The notes under the pieces were generated by a model. That model was not told the DNA's origin. It saw only the letters and a program-made list of their open reading frames with translations, and ran no database searches. The position numbers were made by a program, and so were the translations under genes. Below are positions 1 through 12,402 of a stretch of 37,171 nucleotides of DNA, in pieces (position 1 is the stretch's first letter; every line of letters begins with the position of its first letter). Origin of the DNA: SAR86 cluster bacterium AG-447-A08 (GTDB lineage: Bacteria; Pseudomonadota; Gammaproteobacteria; Magnimaribacterales; Magnimaribacteraceae); the NCBI GenBank assembly GCA_003212335.1, contig QCQA01000012.1:1-37171 (forward strand), in the 5' to 3' direction.

Positions 1-59
1 AATGCGCCTTAAACCCAGATACTTACTGGAAAAAGGCCCCTCCAACAAAACGAGCGGTG

Positions 60-88
60 ATTCTAGTTTTGTGACTGCATTGTGTCAA
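60..88 (-). promoter_or_regulatory. Sigma70-type promoter after fusA, probably for the S10 operon
   Basis: On the minus strand the -35 TTGACA (83-88) and -10 TAGAAT (60-65) are separated by exactly 17 nt. A CACCGCTCG stretch follows the -10, and T-rich DNA lies upstream. It reads out of the window past position 1. In many gammaproteobacteria fusA is followed by tuf and/or rpsJ. Because tuf lies elsewhere here, I infer that rpsJ and the S10 operon are the target, but that gene is not in view. Confidence 0.72.
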
Positions 89-94
89 CTAAAA

Positions 95-125
95 AGTAGA
101 AAAAACCTATATAAAAAAGGGTTTT
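95..125 (-). terminator. Possible weak terminator after fusA
   Basis: About 23 nt past the fusA stop, the minus strand can pair AAAACC with GGTTTT (6 bp, 12-nt loop), and the 3' arm runs into a T-rich stretch. The stem is short and AT-rich, so termination would be partial at best. It sits just ahead of the promoter at 60-88, which would suit a boundary between the str and S10 units. Confidence 0.3.
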
Positions 126-147
126 GCTCTATTTTGCTTAAAAAAAA

Positions 148-2253
148 CTAGTCGTTCTTGCTAATGATCGCTTCTGCTACATTTGAAGGTACTTCTGAGT
201 ACTTTAAAGGCTCCATGGTAAAGGTTGCTCTACCTTGAGAAGCAGACCTTATATCAGTAGCATAGCCAAACATTTCTGCAAGAGGAACTTCACCTGAAAC
301 TACTTTTCCAGAAGGTCCATCTTCCATTCCATGGATTACACCTCTTCTTCTACTCAAATCACCTACAATATCACCCATATATTCTTCAGGAGTAACTACC
401 TCTATACTCATAATTGGCTCTAAAATTACTGGGTCAGCCTTTTGGGCTCCCTCTTTCAGAGCCATTGAAGCCGCAACCTTGAAGGCGACCTCACTAGAAT
501 CTACATCGTGAAAAGAGCCATCGTAGAGAGAAATTTTGACATTAACTAGAGGATAACCGGCTATCACACCTGCTTCCATTTGTTCTTTACAACCTTTATC
601 TACAGCTGGGATAAATTCTCGAGGTATAGCTCCACCTACGATTTCATTAACAAATTCATAGGTCTCTTCTGACTCTTCATCATTAACTAAAGGTTCTATT
701 CGTAGATATACATGTCCATATTGACCTCTACCCCCTGACTGTCTAACAAATTTTGATTCCTGTTCGACTTGTTTTTTTATGGTTTCTCTATAAGCCACCT
801 GTGGTTTACCCATGTTAGCTTCTACATTGAATTCTCTTCTCATACGGTCTACTAAAACATCCAAATGAAGCTCGCCCATACCTGAAATGATGGTTTGTCC
901 TGATTCTTCATCTGTTCTTAGTCTAAAAGATGGATCTTCTTGAGCAAGTCTACCTAAAGCTATACCCATTTTTTCTTGATCCTCTTTTGTTTTTGGCTCA
1001 ACCGCAACAGAAATTACAGGTTCTGGGAAATTCATTGATTCAAGGGTTATCTTGTTTTTTTCATCACATAGGGTTTCACCTGTAATGGCCTCTTTTAAGC
1101 CTATAACAGCACATATATCACCTGCTCTAGCTTCTGAGATCTCATCTCTTTTATTAGAATGCATCTGCAGCATTCGACCAATTCTTTCTTTTTTACCTTT
1201 AATTGGAAGATAAACTGAATCACCAGTATTCAATACTCCGGAATAGACCCTGACAAAGGTAAGAGAACCTACAAATGGGTCAGTTGCAATTTTGAATGCT
1301 ATTCCTGCAAAGGGCTCATCGTCATCAGATTTTCTACTTCCTTCTTGCTCATCTTCTAACATTCCAGTTATAGCCTTTACTTCATTTGGTGCAGGCAAGA
1401 AATCAACAACTGCATCCAGCATAGTTTGAACACCTTTATTCTTAAAAGCAGAACCACAAAGGCAAGGTACTATTTCATTTGCTAATGTACGAATTCTTAA
1501 GCCTGTCTTGATGTCTTCTTCAGATAATTCACCTTCTTCCAGATACTTATCCATCAACTCTTCATTTGCTTCTGCAGCAGATTCGATCATCTTTTCTCTC
1601 CACTCATCAGCCAAACCTGCAAGCTCTTCAGGTATATCTTCTTCAGTAAAAGTGGTTCCCATGTCGTCGCCGTTCCAATAAATGGCTTTCATTTTTACTA
1701 GGTCTATAACACCTTTAAATTCATCCTCAGCTCCAATAGCTAGTTGAATTGGAACAGCGTTAGCGCCAAGTCTCTTTTGCATTTGATCAATAACTTTTAA
1801 GAAGTCAGCACCTGCTCTGTCCATTTTGTTAATAAAAGCAATTCTTGGCACTTCGTATCTGTTAGCTTGTCTCCAAACTGTTTCAGATTGCGGCTCTACA
1901 CCTGAGCTACCGCAAAAGACAACTACCGCACCATCTAACACTCTAAGAGAACGCTCAACTTCAATGGTGAAATCAACGTGGCCAGGTGTATCAATAATAT
2001 TAAATCTATGTTGTTTGAATTGCTTAGCAGTTCCCTCCCAGAAACAAGTAGTTGCAGCTGATGTAATGGTTATACCTCTTTCTTGCTCCTGCTCCATCCA
2101 ATCCATGACAGCAGCCCCATCGTGTACCTCACCAATCTTATGAGATATACCTGTATAAAATAAAACTCTTTCTGTTGTAGTTGTTTTTCCTGCGTCTACG
2201 TGAGCACAAATACCAATATTCCTATACAGTTCTAACGGTGTAGTTCTGGCCAT
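148..2253 (-). CDS. fusA: Elongation factor G
   Basis: EF-G is the ribosomal GTPase that drives translocation of tRNA and mRNA, and with RRF it recycles ribosomes. The 701-aa product is of usual length and collinear with the family. GTPase motifs are intact: P-loop AHVDAGKT (17-24), DTPGH (88-92) and NKMD (142-145). The conserved GMGELHLD segment of domain III and the GRGQYGH segment of domain IV are also present. Start ATG at 2253 lies 20 nt after the rpsG stop, making it the last gene of the rpsL-rpsG-fusA (str) unit. In E. coli tufA follows; here it does not within the visible 147 nt, and the only tuf in the window is at 14696-15880. No odd substitutions noticed. Confidence 0.98.
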   Translation of the reverse strand: MARTTPLELYRNIGICAHVDAGKTTTTERVLFYTGISHKIGEVHDGAAVMDWMEQEQERGITITSAATTCFWEGTAKQFKQHRFNIIDTPGHVDFTIEVERSLRVLDGAVVVFCGSSGVEPQSETVWRQANRYEVPRIAFINKMDRAGADFLKVIDQMQKRLGANAVPIQLAIGAEDEFKGVIDLVKMKAIYWNGDDMGTTFTEEDIPEELAGLADEWREKMIESAAEANEELMDKYLEEGELSEEDIKTGLRIRTLANEIVPCLCGSAFKNKGVQTMLDAVVDFLPAPNEVKAITGMLEDEQEGSRKSDDDEPFAGIAFKIATDPFVGSLTFVRVYSGVLNTGDSVYLPIKGKKERIGRMLQMHSNKRDEISEARAGDICAVIGLKEAITGETLCDEKNKITLESMNFPEPVISVAVEPKTKEDQEKMGIALGRLAQEDPSFRLRTDEESGQTIISGMGELHLDVLVDRMRREFNVEANMGKPQVAYRETIKKQVEQESKFVRQSGGRGQYGHVYLRIEPLVNDEESEETYEFVNEIVGGAIPREFIPAVDKGCKEQMEAGVIAGYPLVNVKISLYDGSFHDVDSSEVAFKVAASMALKEGAQKADPVILEPIMSIEVVTPEEYMGDIVGDLSRRRGVIHGMEDGPSGKVVSGEVPLAEMFGYATDIRSASQGRATFTMEPLKYSEVPSNVAEAIISKND

Positions 2254-2273
2254 AATTATCTATAGTTAAATGA

Positions 2274-2744
2274 TTAAAATCTAAAATGTGAGAAGGCTCT
2301 ATTTGCTTCAGCCATTCTGTGAGTATCTTCTTTTTTCTTAACTGCTTCGCCTCTTCCTTCACAGGCATCTAGCAGCTCGTTAGCTAGTCTTAGAGTCATA
2401 TTCTTTTCAGATCTAGATCTGGCATAAGTTGCAATCCAACGCATAGCTAAAGCACTTCGTCTTGCAGGTCTAACTTCCATAGGGATTTGGTAGGTTGCTC
2501 CACCTACTCTTCTAGCTTTAACTTCAACCATAGGCCCTACTTCTTCAAGGGCTTTCTCAAAAACTTCTACAGGTTCTTTGTCTGATTTTTTTGAAATCTC
2601 ATCAAAAGCTCCATAGATTATTTTTTCTGCTACAGACTTTTTTCCATCCGTCATGATTTGATTCATAAATTTAGCAACTTTTAAGTTACCGAATTTAGGA
2701 TCAGGTAAAATTTTCCTTTTTGGTGCGGCTTTTCTTCTAGACAT
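2274..2744 (-). CDS. rpsG: 30S ribosomal protein S7
   Basis: S7 is a primary 16S rRNA-binding protein that nucleates assembly of the 30S head and contacts E-site tRNA. The product is 156 aa, the standard bacterial short form. It begins [10 protein letters not shown] and carries the conserved [13 protein letters not shown] segment and the helix ending in [16 protein letters not shown] at 2744 is 2 nt after the rpsL stop, so the two are almost certainly translationally coupled. In E. coli S7 represses the str operon through the rpsL-rpsG intercistronic region. The 2-nt gap here leaves no room for that structure between the genes, so any S7 feedback must use a different site. Confidence 0.98.
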   Translation of the reverse strand: MSRRKAAPKRKILPDPKFGNLKVAKFMNQIMTDGKKSVAEKIIYGAFDEISKKSDKEPVEVFEKALEEVGPMVEVKARRVGGATYQIPMEVRPARRSALAMRWIATYARSRSEKNMTLRLANELLDACEGRGEAVKKKEDTHRMAEANRAFSHFRF

Positions 2745-2746
2745 AA

Positions 2747-3118
2747 TTACTTAGGTTTTTTAGCTCCATATTTAGAGCGACGTTGTTTTCTATCATCAAC
2801 ACCAGCTGTATCCAATGTACCTCTCACAGTGTGATATCTTACACCTGGGAGATCTTTAACCCTTCCGCCTCTTATCAAAACAACAGAGTGTTCTTGAAGA
2901 TTGTGACCTTCTCCTCCTATATAAGATATGACTTCAAATCCAGATGTAAGTCTTACCTTACAAACCTTTCTTAAAGCAGAATTAGGTTTTTTTGGTGTTG
3001 TTGTATATACCCTTGTACATACACCTCTTCTTTGGGGAGATCCCTTTAGAGCAGGTACATCTGTTTTAGATACTTTTCTCTTGCGAGGTTTTCTTACTAA
3101 TTGATTAACTGTTGCCAT
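2747..3118 (-). CDS. rpsL: 30S ribosomal protein S12
   Basis: S12 sits at the decoding centre and helps control accuracy. The 123-aa product begins [10 protein letters not shown]. The KKPNSALRK loop is intact with Lys43, and GGRVKDLPG carries Lys88 and Asp89, the residue commonly beta-methylthiolated. Both lysines match the streptomycin-sensitive wild type. First gene of the str unit, with its own promoter at 3143-3171. ATG at 3118 lies roughly 20 nt downstream of the predicted transcription start, so the leader is short. Confidence 0.98.
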   Translation of the reverse strand: MATVNQLVRKPRKRKVSKTDVPALKGSPQRRGVCTRVYTTTPKKPNSALRKVCKVRLTSGFEVISYIGGEGHNLQEHSVVLIRGGRVKDLPGVRYHTVRGTLDTAGVDDRKQRRSKYGAKKPK

Positions 3119-3142
3119 ATTTATTTCTTATAAAGGTCGCGA

Positions 3143-3171
3143 ATTGTAAAGAGAGCCATCATCCACGTCAA
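3143..3171 (-). promoter_or_regulatory. Promoter of the rpsL-rpsG-fusA operon
   Basis: In the 57-nt gap between rpoC and rpsL the minus strand reads TTGACG (3166-3171), a 17-nt spacer, and TACAAT (3143-3148). A TCGCGACC stretch follows. The -35 starts 4 nt after the rpoC stop codon. The GC-rich discriminator is what ppGpp-controlled translation-machinery promoters usually have; that regulation is inferred. Readthrough from rpoBC may add transcription, since I see no terminator in the gap. Confidence 0.75.
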
Positions 3172-3175
3172 CGAA

Positions 3176-6100
3176 TTACTCAGCTTCATTCAAAGCCTCA
3201 CTTAGAGCTTTTTCAAGATCTATCTCGAACTCTTCTTCAACGTTTTCAACTTCAGAGTTGAGTTTAGCTAAGCCAGATCCTGCAGGTATTAATCTACCCA
3301 CAACAACATTTTCTTTAAGACCTCTTAAGTGGTCAACTCTTCCTGTAGTTGCGGCCTCTGTGAGAACTCTTGTTGTTTCTTGGAAAGATGCAGCAGAAAT
3401 GAAGGACTCTGTGGCCAGTGAAGCTTTTGTAATACCTAATAGAATTCTGTCATATTCTATTTCAGCCTTTTTAGCTTCTCTTAAGGCAAAATTAGCCTCT
3501 CTGACTTTCGAATACTCAGCCTGCTCACCAATGATAAACTCCGAATCACCAGGTTCTGTAATAACAACCTTTCTTAGCATTTGATTTAGGATAACTTCAA
3601 TATGCTTATCATTGATACTTACACCCTGAAGTCTGTAAACTTCTTGAATACCGTCAACAATGTATTCAGTTAATTCCTCTAGACCTCTAAGAGCTAGAAT
3701 ATCGTGAGGACTCATCGCTCCATCAGAAACTATATCTCCTTTCTCAACTCTCTCGCCTTCAAAGACGTTTATATGTCTCGTTTTGGGAATTAACGTAGCA
3801 TTCTCATTACCTTCTTCATCAGTAATGATGAGTCTCTCTTTGCCTTTAGTAGGTTTGCCCCACGAAACAATTCCAGATTCTTGAGCTAAGATTGCTTGTT
3901 CTTTTGGTTTTCTTGCTTCAAAAAGATCAGCAACCCTTGGCAGACCACCTGTAATATCTTTAGTTTTAGCCGATTCCTGAGATATCCTTGCAATTACTCC
4001 ACCTACTTCAATATCTTGACCGTCGGTAAGTTGTAAAAAAGCATTTCCAGGAAGTGTATATACAGCGGGTGCTTCAGAATCAGGTAGAGTTTTTTCCTTT
4101 CCTCTTCCATCGACTATATGAATAGCTGGACGTTTATCTTGAGCTTCACCTTTAGGTCTCTCAGTAACATCAATAATTTCAATATTACTCAACCCAGTCA
4201 GTTCGTCTTGCTTAACTCTTGCAGTAATCCCATCTTCTATGTCAACAAACTTGGCTTTACCTGCTACTTCTGCCACGACCGGTCTAGTTAAAGGATCCCA
4301 CTTGGCCAGTATATCTCCTGCTTCCACTTTGCTGTCAGTGGAGAAGTTCAATACAGTTCCGTAGGGAACTTTATGACTTTCTACAACCATACCCCTATCA
4401 TCTATAACATTTATTTGAGAAGACTGAGCTAAGGTAATGAAAGTTCCGTCTTTTTTCTTGACAGTACGTGCATTATAAACAACCTTGCCGGGGAAATTGG
4501 TCTCAATATTATCTTCAGCGGAGGTACCGGATGCGGCTCCACCAATATGGAAGGTTCTCATTGTAAGCTGTGTTCCGGGCTCACCTATAGATTGTGCAGC
4601 GACAATTCCTACAGATTCACCTATATCAACCTTATGACCTCTACCAAGGTCTCTACCGTAACAGTTTGAACATATTCCATGAATTGTTTCACAGTGAATG
4701 GCTGATCTTACCTTGATTTCGTAGATATTCTTTTCATCAAGAGTATCTACTATATCTTCGTCTATCAATGTTCCTTTCTTAAGTAAAACTTCTTTTCCGT
4801 CTTGAGAAGTTACATCTACAGCAACTGTCCTACCTAAAACTCTATCTCCCAACGGTACAAGCACTTGACCTCCATCAATGATAGGTCTCATCAAAATACC
4901 GTTTTCTGTACCGCAGTCTTCTTCGCTAACGACCATATCCTGAGCTACATCAACCAATCTTCTAGTTAGATATCCAGAGTTGGCAGTTTTTAGAGCAGTA
5001 TCCGCAAGTCCCTTTCTGGCTCCGTGAGTTGATATGAAATATTCTTGAGCTGTAAGTCCCTCTCTAAAATTAGAAGTTACAGGTGTTTCAATAATTGATC
5101 CGTCTGGTTTGGCCAATAGTCCTCTCATTCCAGCTAATTGTCTGATTTGAGCTGGAGAACCTCTAGACCCGGAATCTGCATACATAAATACAGAATTAAA
5201 TGAATCTGAAAGTATCTTTGTTCCATCAGAATCTTCAACTTCCTCTTGAGATATGTTATCCATCATAGACTTTGCAATCATTTCGTTTGCTCTTGTCCAT
5301 ATATCAATAGCCTTATTGTATTTCTCACCTTTTGTTACTAATCCTGAAGCAAATTGGGATTCGATATCCTTAACTTCTTGTTCAGCTTCACTAACGATTC
5401 TTTGTTTGTCATCAGGAATAACAAAATCGTCAATGCCAATAGATGAACCGGACTTAGTAGAGAATTCATAACCTAGATACATCAGTCTATCTGCAAAAAT
5501 CACTGTTCTCTTAAGGCCAGCTTTTCTATAAACAAAATCTATAAGAGAAGAAATTTGTTTACTATCCAAGGTTTTATTAACCAGATCAAAGGGCATGCCT
5601 TCAGGTAAAAGTTCATAAAGAAGAGTTCTTCCTGTGGTGGTTTCAACAATCTGAGTGGGTTCGTCGTCTAATTTATTAGGTTTTAATCTAACCTTAATTT
5701 TGGCTTGTAGACCGACCGTACCGGAGTAATAGGCTCTATTAACCTCGTCCGGTGACGACATTATTCTTCCTTCTCCCAGATCATTAATTTTTTCTCTAGA
5801 CATGTAATAGAGTCCTAAGACAACATCCTGTGAAGGGTCAATAATCGGCTTACCATTTGAAGGCGATAGAATATTATTTGTAGCCATCATCAAAGCTCTA
5901 CACTCTAGTTGAGCTTCCAAAGTCAAAGGTACATGAACTGCCATCTGATCTCCATCAAAGTCTGCGTTATAAGCTTTACAAACTAGAGGATGCAATTGAA
6001 TAGCTTTACCTTCAACCAAAACAGGCTCGAATGCCTGAATACCTAATCTATGAAGTGTTGGTGCACGGTTTAGCATGACAGGATGTTCTCTAATTACCTC

Positions 6101-7339
6101 ATCAAGGATATCCCAAACTTCAGGTTCTTCTCTATCAACCATCCTCTTTGCAAGTTTTATGGTATTAGCTAATTCAAGTTGCTGAAGTCTACCAAAAACA
6201 AATGGCTTGAATAATTCCAAAGCCATCTTTTTAGGAAGACCACATTGATGTAATTTAAGAGTTGGTCCGACAACTATGACTGAACGTCCTGAGTAATCTA
6301 CCCTCTTACCGAGAAGATTTTGTCTAAATCTACCTTGCTTACCTTTAATCATGTCTGCAAGAGACTTGAGAGGTCGCTTATTAGAACCTGTTACAGCTCT
6401 TCCTCTTCTCCCGTTATCTAAAAGGGCATCAACAGACTCCTGTAGCATCCTTTTTTCATTACGCGTAATAATATCCGGTGCATTAAGATCTAATAATCTT
6501 TTAAGCCTATTGTTTCTGTTAATAACTCTTCTGTATAAATCATTCAAATCTGAAGTAGCAAATCTTCCTCCCTCTAAAGGGACAAGAGGTCTTAAATCTG
6601 GTGGCAAAATTGGTAAAACTTCGAGTACCATCCATTCTGGTCTATTTCCTGACTCATTGAATGACTTGAGCAATTTCAATCTTTTGGCATATTTTTTAAG
6701 TTTTGCTTCTGATTTAGTAAGGGGCATTTCCTCTTGGATATCTCTGATTGCTGCCTCTAAATCCAATTCTTTTAGAAGAGTTTGGATGGACTCAGCTCCC
6801 ATTCCTGCTTCAAACTCGTCTCCCCAAGTTTCTAAAGCCTCATAATATTCTTCGTCAGTTAATAACTGGCCGACTTCTAAATCTGTCATACCAGGTTCAA
6901 TGACGATAAAAGATTCAAAATAAAGAACTCTTTCAAGATCTTTTAAAGTAAGGTCTAGAGCAAGAGCTAACCTAGATGGTAAAGATTTCAAGAACCAGAT
7001 ATGAGCTACTGGTGCAGCAAGCTCGATATGGCCCATTCTTTCTCTTCTAACCTTTGAGAGTGTTACTTCAACGCCACATTTCTCACAGACCACACCTCTG
7101 TGTTTCATTCTTTTGTATTTACCGCATATGCACTCATAGTCCTTTATTGGACCAAATATTTTGGAGCAGAAAAGGCCATCTCTTTCTGGCTTAAATGTCC
7201 TGTAATTTATAGTTTCTGGCTTCTTAACTTCACCATAAGACCAAGATCTTATTTGCTGAGGAGAAGCTAAACCTGCCCTTATTGAATTATATTCAACTCC
7301 GTGACCTTGCGTTTTTAATAAATCTACTAAATCTTTCAA
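3176..7339 (-). CDS. rpoC: RNA polymerase beta' subunit
   Basis: Catalytic-core subunit of RNA polymerase, forming the active-centre cleft with RpoB. The product is 1387 aa, close to E. coli (1407). The first zinc site uses Cys70, Cys72, Cys85 and Cys88. The metal-chelating NADFDGDQ motif lies near residue 460, and the second zinc cluster (CGTENG ... [11 protein letters not shown]) is in the middle. The bridge-helix/trigger-loop regions read normally, including [16 protein letters not shown]. The start is TTG at 7339 rather than ATG: AGGAG overlaps the rpoB stop and sits 6 nt upstream, and translation from there gives the normal N-terminus [11 protein letters not shown]. coli rpoC also uses a non-ATG start. 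It follows rpoB after 9 nt. Confidence 0.98.
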   Translation of the reverse strand: MKDLVDLLKTQGHGVEYNSIRAGLASPQQIRSWSYGEVKKPETINYRTFKPERDGLFCSKIFGPIKDYECICGKYKRMKHRGVVCEKCGVEVTLSKVRRERMGHIELAAPVAHIWFLKSLPSRLALALDLTLKDLERVLYFESFIVIEPGMTDLEVGQLLTDEEYYEALETWGDEFEAGMGAESIQTLLKELDLEAAIRDIQEEMPLTKSEAKLKKYAKRLKLLKSFNESGNRPEWMVLEVLPILPPDLRPLVPLEGGRFATSDLNDLYRRVINRNNRLKRLLDLNAPDIITRNEKRMLQESVDALLDNGRRGRAVTGSNKRPLKSLADMIKGKQGRFRQNLLGKRVDYSGRSVIVVGPTLKLHQCGLPKKMALELFKPFVFGRLQQLELANTIKLAKRMVDREEPEVWDILDEVIREHPVMLNRAPTLHRLGIQAFEPVLVEGKAIQLHPLVCKAYNADFDGDQMAVHVPLTLEAQLECRALMMATNNILSPSNGKPIIDPSQDVVLGLYYMSREKINDLGEGRIMSSPDEVNRAYYSGTVGLQAKIKVRLKPNKLDDEPTQIVETTTGRTLLYELLPEGMPFDLVNKTLDSKQISSLIDFVYRKAGLKRTVIFADRLMYLGYEFSTKSGSSIGIDDFVIPDDKQRIVSEAEQEVKDIESQFASGLVTKGEKYNKAIDIWTRANEMIAKSMMDNISQEEVEDSDGTKILSDSFNSVFMYADSGSRGSPAQIRQLAGMRGLLAKPDGSIIETPVTSNFREGLTAQEYFISTHGARKGLADTALKTANSGYLTRRLVDVAQDMVVSEEDCGTENGILMRPIIDGGQVLVPLGDRVLGRTVAVDVTSQDGKEVLLKKGTLIDEDIVDTLDEKNIYEIKVRSAIHCETIHGICSNCYGRDLGRGHKVDIGESVGIVAAQSIGEPGTQLTMRTFHIGGAASGTSAEDNIETNFPGKVVYNARTVKKKDGTFITLAQSSQINVIDDRGMVVESHKVPYGTVLNFSTDSKVEAGDILAKWDPLTRPVVAEVAGKAKFVDIEDGITARVKQDELTGLSNIEIIDVTERPKGEAQDKRPAIHIVDGRGKEKTLPDSEAPAVYTLPGNAFLQLTDGQDIEVGGVIARISQESAKTKDITGGLPRVADLFEARKPKEQAILAQESGIVSWGKPTKGKERLIITDEEGNENATLIPKTRHINVFEGERVEKGDIVSDGAMSPHDILALRGLEELTEYIVDGIQEVYRLQGVSINDKHIEVILNQMLRKVVITEPGDSEFIIGEQAEYSKVREANFALREAKKAEIEYDRILLGITKASLATESFISAASFQETTRVLTEAATTGRVDHLRGLKENVVVGRLIPAGSGLAKLNSEVENVEEEFEIDLEKALSEALNEAE

Positions 7340-7348
7340 GTTTATCTC

Positions 7349-10300
7349 CTAGTCAATCTGTTCTAAATCTATATCAATTCCCAATGATCTAATTTCTTTA
7401 GTAAGAACATTAAATGATTCAGGAACACCTGTTTCCATTTCAAAATTGCCATCAACTAAGTTTTTATAAACCTTAGTTCTTCCTGCAACGTCATCTGACT
7501 TCACTGTCAACATCTCTTGAAGTGTATGCGCTGCTCCATATGCCTCTAAAGCCCATACCTCCATCTCTCCAAATCTTTGACCACCAAATTGAGCCTTACC
7601 GCCAAGTGGTTGTTGAGTTACTAAGCTATAACTGCCCGTTGATCTGGCATGCATTTTGTCTTCAATTAAATGATTTAGTTTAAGAATATACATATAACCT
7701 AAAGTGGTCTTACGATCGAATTTTTCACCGGTTCTTCCATCATAAAGTTGTGTTTGACCGCTGGTAGGTAATCCAGCCAATTCAAGCATAGCCTTCACTT
7801 CAGATTCTTTTGCTCCATCGAATACAGGAGTAGCCATTGGAACACCTTCTCTAAGATTCTCAGCAAGTTCTAGAATTTCTTTATCTTTTAGAGAGCTTAA
7901 ATCCTGAGATCCGTCTTTTTCATAGATTTCTGAAAGGAAAGATCTAATTTCTGCTGCCTTAACTTCAGTATCTATCATCTCACCTATCTTGGTCCCTAAT
8001 TCTTTTGCAGCCCATCCAAGATGGGTTTCAAGAACCTGACCAACATTCATCCTAGAAGGAACGCCGAGTGGATTAAGAACTATATCTACAGGCTGTCCAT
8101 TTTCATCGAATGGCATATCTTCTTCAGGCATAATAACTGAAATAACACCCTTATTTCCGTGTCTTCCAGCTAATTTATCTCCTGGCTGAATTCTCCTTTT
8201 AATAGCTAGATAGACTTTTACGATTTTTAATACCCCTGGGGCTAAATCATCACCATCAGTTACTTTGGATTTCCTTTTTCCAAAGGCAACGTCTAAGTCA
8301 TCTTTATATTCTTTTAGACTTTTTGAAATGTTTTCAATCTGTTTATTGGCGCTTTCATTATCTAATCTAATCTTGAACCAATCATCTTTGTTAATTTCTT
8401 CAAGATCAGCTGCTTGAATGGTTGATCCTTTTTTAAGACCTTTACCTGAAGCTACTTTCTTTCCTACTAACAGGCTTTCTAATCTTGAGAAGGCTGCTTG
8501 CTCTAGTATTTTTAATTCATCATCAATATCTTTTTGAATTTCTGCTAGTTGAGATTCCTCAATAGACTCTGCTCTTCCATCTTTTTCTATTCCATCTCTA
8601 GTGAAAACGTGAACATCAATAACTGTTCCATCTGCACCTGATGAAACTCTTAGCGAGCTATCTTTAACATCCGAAGCTTTTTCTCCGAATATAGCTCTTA
8701 GAAGTTTTTCTTCTGGACTGAGCTGAGTCTCTCCTTTAGGAGTTACTTTTCCTACCAAAATGTCACCTGCTTTTACCTCAGCACCGATATGAACGATACC
8801 GAATTCATCTAACTTAGAAAGAGCGTTATCTCCAACGTTAGGGATATCCGCAGATATTTCTTCCGGCCCAAGCTTGGTGTCCCTTGCAACACAGGTTAAT
8901 TCTTGTATATGAATACTGGTAAATTTATCGTCTCTGACTAGCTTGTCTGAAATCAAAATTGAATCTTCAAAGTTATATCCATGCCAAGGCATAAATGCAA
9001 TCCTTACATTTTGACCCAAAGACAGTTCTCCTAGATCTATAGAAGGTCCATCCGCCAAGATGTCATGCTTGCTGATTTTATCCCCTATCGAAACGATGGG
9101 TCTTTGATTGATACATGTATTCTGATTGGAACGTGTGTACTTGATTAGGTTATATATATCGACACCAGAATCGCCTGCTTGTATCTCTTTCTCATTAACC
9201 CTTACAACTATCCTACTAGCATCTATACTTTCAATTGTTCCTCCTCTAGAAGCAGTAACACAGGAGCCAGAGTCTCTTGCGATCAACCTTTCAACGCCAG
9301 TACCTACCAAGGGTTTTTCTGCTTGAAGAGTAGGTACAGCTTGTTTCATCATATTAGAGCCCATTAATGCCCGGTTGGCATCGTCATGTTCTAAAAATGG
9401 AATTAAGGAAGCACCTACTGAGAAAGCCTGCTGAGGGGAGACATCCATGAAATCTACTCTTTCAGGAGGCATAAAAGAAAATTCATTTTTATATCTGACT
9501 GGAACCAATTCTTCAGTAAATTTATTATTTGAATCTAGTAAAGCGCTCGCTTGTGCTATTACGTAGTCACCTTCTTCAATTGCTGATAAATAGTGAAAGC
9601 TATCTGATACCTTACCATTTTCAGCTTTCCTAAATGGACTTTCTAAGAAGCCATATTCATTTGTTCTGGCATATGCCGCTAGATTATTGATGAGACCAAT
9701 GTTTGGTCCTTCTGGAGTTTCTATTGGGCAAACTCTTCCATAATGGGTTGGGTGAACATCTCGAACTTCAAATCCAGCTCTCTCTCTTGTTAAACCACCT
9801 GGTCCTAATGCTGAAATCCTTCTTTTATGACTGACTTCAGAAAGAGGATTATTTTGATCCATGAACTGAGATAACTGACTAGATCCAAAAAATTCCTTAA
9901 CTGCCGCAGAAACCGGTTTAGCATTTATTAGATCTTGAGGACCTAAATCATCTGCTTCTGCAGTTGCAAGTCTCTCTCTGACTGCTCTCTCAACTCTGAC
10001 TAAACCAATTCTATATTGGTTCGAAACCATTTCGCCAACCGATCTTATCCTTCGATTGCCTAGGTGATCTATATCATCAACATTCCCTTGACCATTTCTA
10101 ATTGCAACTAATGTTTTAAGGGTATTTAGAATATCTTGATCACTTAGAATACTGTCCCCTTCAAGCTCTTCTATGCCGAGTCTTTTATTAAATTTCATTC
10201 TTCCTACTGCAGACAGATCGTATCTTTCAGCATTGAAGAAAAGATTATTAAATAAAGTTGTTGCTGCTTCCTTTGTTGGAGGCTCGCCAGGTCTCATCAT

Positions 10301-11413
10301 CCTGTAGATCTCGACTAAAGCCTCAACTTCGTTCGTTGTAGAGTCTGCTCTTAAGGTATCTGCAATATAAGGACCTGATTCAATATCATTAATGTAAAGA
10401 GTTTCAATTTCAGCTAAGTTTAGCTCTTCCAAAATCGGTAAAGATTCTTCATCAATTACGGTATTAGCTTCTAGAACTATTTCTCCAGTAGTTTTGTCCA
10501 AGATATCTTTTGCTATGACTTGACCATAAAGAGCTTCTTTTGGCATATCGAGTAATTTAAGTTTTGCACCTTCAATTTTTCTAATATGTCTAGCACTGAT
10601 TCTGTCCCCTTTCTTGACAATAGACTCGCCTTTGATTTCTATATCTACTGGGGAAACTCGACCCATCAACCGCCTAGGAATTACCTGAAGTTGGTAGATA
10701 TCATTCTTTTTGTTTTTGTAAATTTCAGTTTCGTAGAACTTCTCAAGAATCTCTTGATTAGTTAATTTTAAAGCCTTCAAAAGTATTGTTGCTAAAAGTT
10801 TTCTTCTTCTATCTATTCGAACATAAACAAGATCCTTAGCATCGAATTCAAAGTCTAACCATGAGCCCCTGTAAGGAATAACTCTTGCGCCGTACAAAAC
10901 TTTTCCTGAAGAATGGCCTTTGCCTTTGTCATGATCAAAAAATAGACCAGGAGATCTATGCAACTGAGAAACCACAACCCTTTCAGTGCCATTGATAATA
11001 AAAGTGCCATGGTCTGTCATTAAAGGAACAGTTCCCATATAAACACTTTGAGATTTACCTTCTTTTAGCTTTCCCGAATCTTTATCAATAAAGAAGAGGT
11101 CACAATTTATATGAAGAGAAATTTCATAGGTTATACCTTTTAATTTACATTCTCTTTCATCAAAAATGGGTTCACCTAAAGTAAAACCAGAGTATTCCAT
11201 TCTTGCAAAACCATTATGACTTTCGATAGGGAAGATAGAATTAAGAACTTGCTCAAGTCCTGCATTAAGTCTTTTATCGGAATCAACATATCTTTGCAGG
11301 AAAGCATCATAAGACTGAACTTGAGTTGCAAGTAGATTCGGAAGCTCCATTACACTGGAGATTTTTTCAAAACTCCTTCTAACTCTTTTTTTCTCAGTAT
11401 ATGAAAAACTCAT
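7349..11413 (-). CDS. rpoB: RNA polymerase beta subunit
   Basis: Beta subunit of RNA polymerase, 1354 aa (E. coli 1342). The rifampicin-binding region is wild type ([17 protein letters not shown], then [12 protein letters not shown]). Further marks are [17 protein letters not shown], the catalytic lysine regions near [12 protein letters not shown], and the C-terminal [19 protein letters not shown]. Start ATG at 11413, 44 nt after the rplL stop. In E. coli a longer rplL-rpoB spacer carries an attenuator and an RNase III site. This 44-nt T-rich gap shows no comparable hairpin, so ribosomal protein and polymerase levels may be balanced differently here. Confidence 0.98.
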   Translation of the reverse strand: MSFSYTEKKRVRRSFEKISSVMELPNLLATQVQSYDAFLQRYVDSDKRLNAGLEQVLNSIFPIESHNGFARMEYSGFTLGEPIFDERECKLKGITYEISLHINCDLFFIDKDSGKLKEGKSQSVYMGTVPLMTDHGTFIINGTERVVVSQLHRSPGLFFDHDKGKGHSSGKVLYGARVIPYRGSWLDFEFDAKDLVYVRIDRRRKLLATILLKALKLTNQEILEKFYETEIYKNKKNDIYQLQVIPRRLMGRVSPVDIEIKGESIVKKGDRISARHIRKIEGAKLKLLDMPKEALYGQVIAKDILDKTTGEIVLEANTVIDEESLPILEELNLAEIETLYINDIESGPYIADTLRADSTTNEVEALVEIYRMMRPGEPPTKEAATTLFNNLFFNAERYDLSAVGRMKFNKRLGIEELEGDSILSDQDILNTLKTLVAIRNGQGNVDDIDHLGNRRIRSVGEMVSNQYRIGLVRVERAVRERLATAEADDLGPQDLINAKPVSAAVKEFFGSSQLSQFMDQNNPLSEVSHKRRISALGPGGLTRERAGFEVRDVHPTHYGRVCPIETPEGPNIGLINNLAAYARTNEYGFLESPFRKAENGKVSDSFHYLSAIEEGDYVIAQASALLDSNNKFTEELVPVRYKNEFSFMPPERVDFMDVSPQQAFSVGASLIPFLEHDDANRALMGSNMMKQAVPTLQAEKPLVGTGVERLIARDSGSCVTASRGGTIESIDASRIVVRVNEKEIQAGDSGVDIYNLIKYTRSNQNTCINQRPIVSIGDKISKHDILADGPSIDLGELSLGQNVRIAFMPWHGYNFEDSILISDKLVRDDKFTSIHIQELTCVARDTKLGPEEISADIPNVGDNALSKLDEFGIVHIGAEVKAGDILVGKVTPKGETQLSPEEKLLRAIFGEKASDVKDSSLRVSSGADGTVIDVHVFTRDGIEKDGRAESIEESQLAEIQKDIDDELKILEQAAFSRLESLLVGKKVASGKGLKKGSTIQAADLEEINKDDWFKIRLDNESANKQIENISKSLKEYKDDLDVAFGKRKSKVTDGDDLAPGVLKIVKVYLAIKRRIQPGDKLAGRHGNKGVISVIMPEEDMPFDENGQPVDIVLNPLGVPSRMNVGQVLETHLGWAAKELGTKIGEMIDTEVKAAEIRSFLSEIYEKDGSQDLSSLKDKEILELAENLREGVPMATPVFDGAKESEVKAMLELAGLPTSGQTQLYDGRTGEKFDRKTTLGYMYILKLNHLIEDKMHARSTGSYSLVTQQPLGGKAQFGGQRFGEMEVWALEAYGAAHTLQEMLTVKSDDVAGRTKVYKNLVDGNFEMETGVPESFNVLTKEIRSLGIDIDLEQID

Positions 11414-11457
11414 AAAGACCTCTTTTTATTGATTATTTGTTTATTTTTTAAAGTTTG

Positions 11458-11844
11458 TTATTTAAGCTCAGCAGTTGCTCCAGCATCTTGCAATGCTTTA
11501 GCATGCTCGTCAGCCTCAGCCTTATTAACACCTTCTTTGATCACTGAAGGAGCTTCATCTACTAAAGCTTTAGCGTCTTTAAGTCCGAGACCAGTTATTG
11601 CTCTAACAGCTTTAATTACGTCTACTTTCTTATCACCTACTTCTGTAAGGTGGATATCAACGGGCGCATCATCTGCTTCAGCTTCACCACCAGCATCTCT
11701 GGCAGCGGCTACAGGTGCAGCAGCAGCCACAGGTGCAGCAGCAGATACACCAAATTTTTCTTCCATTGCCTCAATAAGATCAACAATGTCTATGACGCTC
11801 ATTTCAGCTATAGCGTCTAATATTTCTTCTTTGCTTAGTGCCAT
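11458..11844 (-). CDS. rplL: 50S ribosomal protein L7/L12
   Basis: Stalk protein that recruits and activates translational GTPases; its dimers bind L10. The product is 128 aa from ATG 11844, chosen over an upstream in-frame start (11856) because GGAGA sits about 8 nt before it and because [12 protein letters not shown] matches the usual N-terminus. The layout is the standard N-terminal dimerisation domain, an Ala-rich hinge ([14 protein letters not shown]-like), and the C-terminal factor-binding domain with [12 protein letters not shown]. It lies 30 nt after rplJ. The hinge contains an unusual acidic stretch, EAEADDAP, where many gammaproteobacteria have more Ala/Val/Glu. Confidence 0.97.
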   Translation of the reverse strand: MALSKEEILDAIAEMSVIDIVDLIEAMEEKFGVSAAAPVAAAAPVAAARDAGGEAEADDAPVDIHLTEVGDKKVDVIKAVRAITGLGLKDAKALVDEAPSVIKEGVNKAEADEHAKALQDAGATAELK

Positions 11845-11874
11845 TTTTTTCTCCAAATGTTATTTAATTAAAGG

Positions 11875-12402
11875 TTAAGCCGATTCTTTTTGTTCTTTCA
11901 CAGCCTGAAGTGTTCTGACAAGCTTAGAGGGAACCTGATTAAGAATATTTACGAATTGGTTCATAGGTGCATTCAATAATCCTGCTAGCTGGCTCAACGC
12001 CTGCTCTCTGGATGGCATGTTTGCGATTGCAGAAAGTTTTGAGAGTTCCAGTAAGGAATCTCCTAAAGATATTCCTTTGACTGCAAATTTACTATTTACC
12101 TTTGAGAAGTCATTTACAAGTTTAGCCGCACTAGTAGGATCCTCTAAAGAGAAAGCTAACATAGTTGGTCCAACAAGTAAGTCTTCAAAACAAGAAAATT
12201 TAGTATCGGTGAGTGCTTTTTTAGCAAGAGTATTTCTAATAACCTTCAGATGTACTGATGTATCGCGAGCATCCTTTCTGAGTTTTGTTAACTCAGTAAC
12301 AGAAGCACCGTGATAGTCTGCAGCCACAGCTGAAGTTGCCTTATTAGCAATATCTTTAAGCTCTTCGATAGCAACTTTCTTGTCGTCAATGCGCATTGGC
12401 AT
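11875..12402 (-). CDS. rplJ: 50S ribosomal protein L10
   Basis: L10 anchors L7/L12 dimers to the ribosome and, as the L10-L12 complex, usually represses its own mRNA. ATG 12402 (MPMRIDDKKV) gives 175 aa, and GGAGG at 12411-12415 is 8 nt upstream. An upstream in-frame TTG (12417) would place this Shine-Dalgarno inside the gene, so I reject it. Family segments include the RNA-binding HLKVIRNTLAKKAL region and VGPTMLAFS. The C-terminal helix that carries L12 ends in SKLVRTLQAVKEQKESA. A long structured leader precedes it (see L10 leader). Confidence 0.96.
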   Translation of the reverse strand: MPMRIDDKKVAIEELKDIANKATSAVAADYHGASVTELTKLRKDARDTSVHLKVIRNTLAKKALTDTKFSCFEDLLVGPTMLAFSLEDPTSAAKLVNDFSKVNSKFAVKGISLGDSLLELSKLSAIANMPSREQALSQLAGLLNAPMNQFVNILNQVPSKLVRTLQAVKEQKESA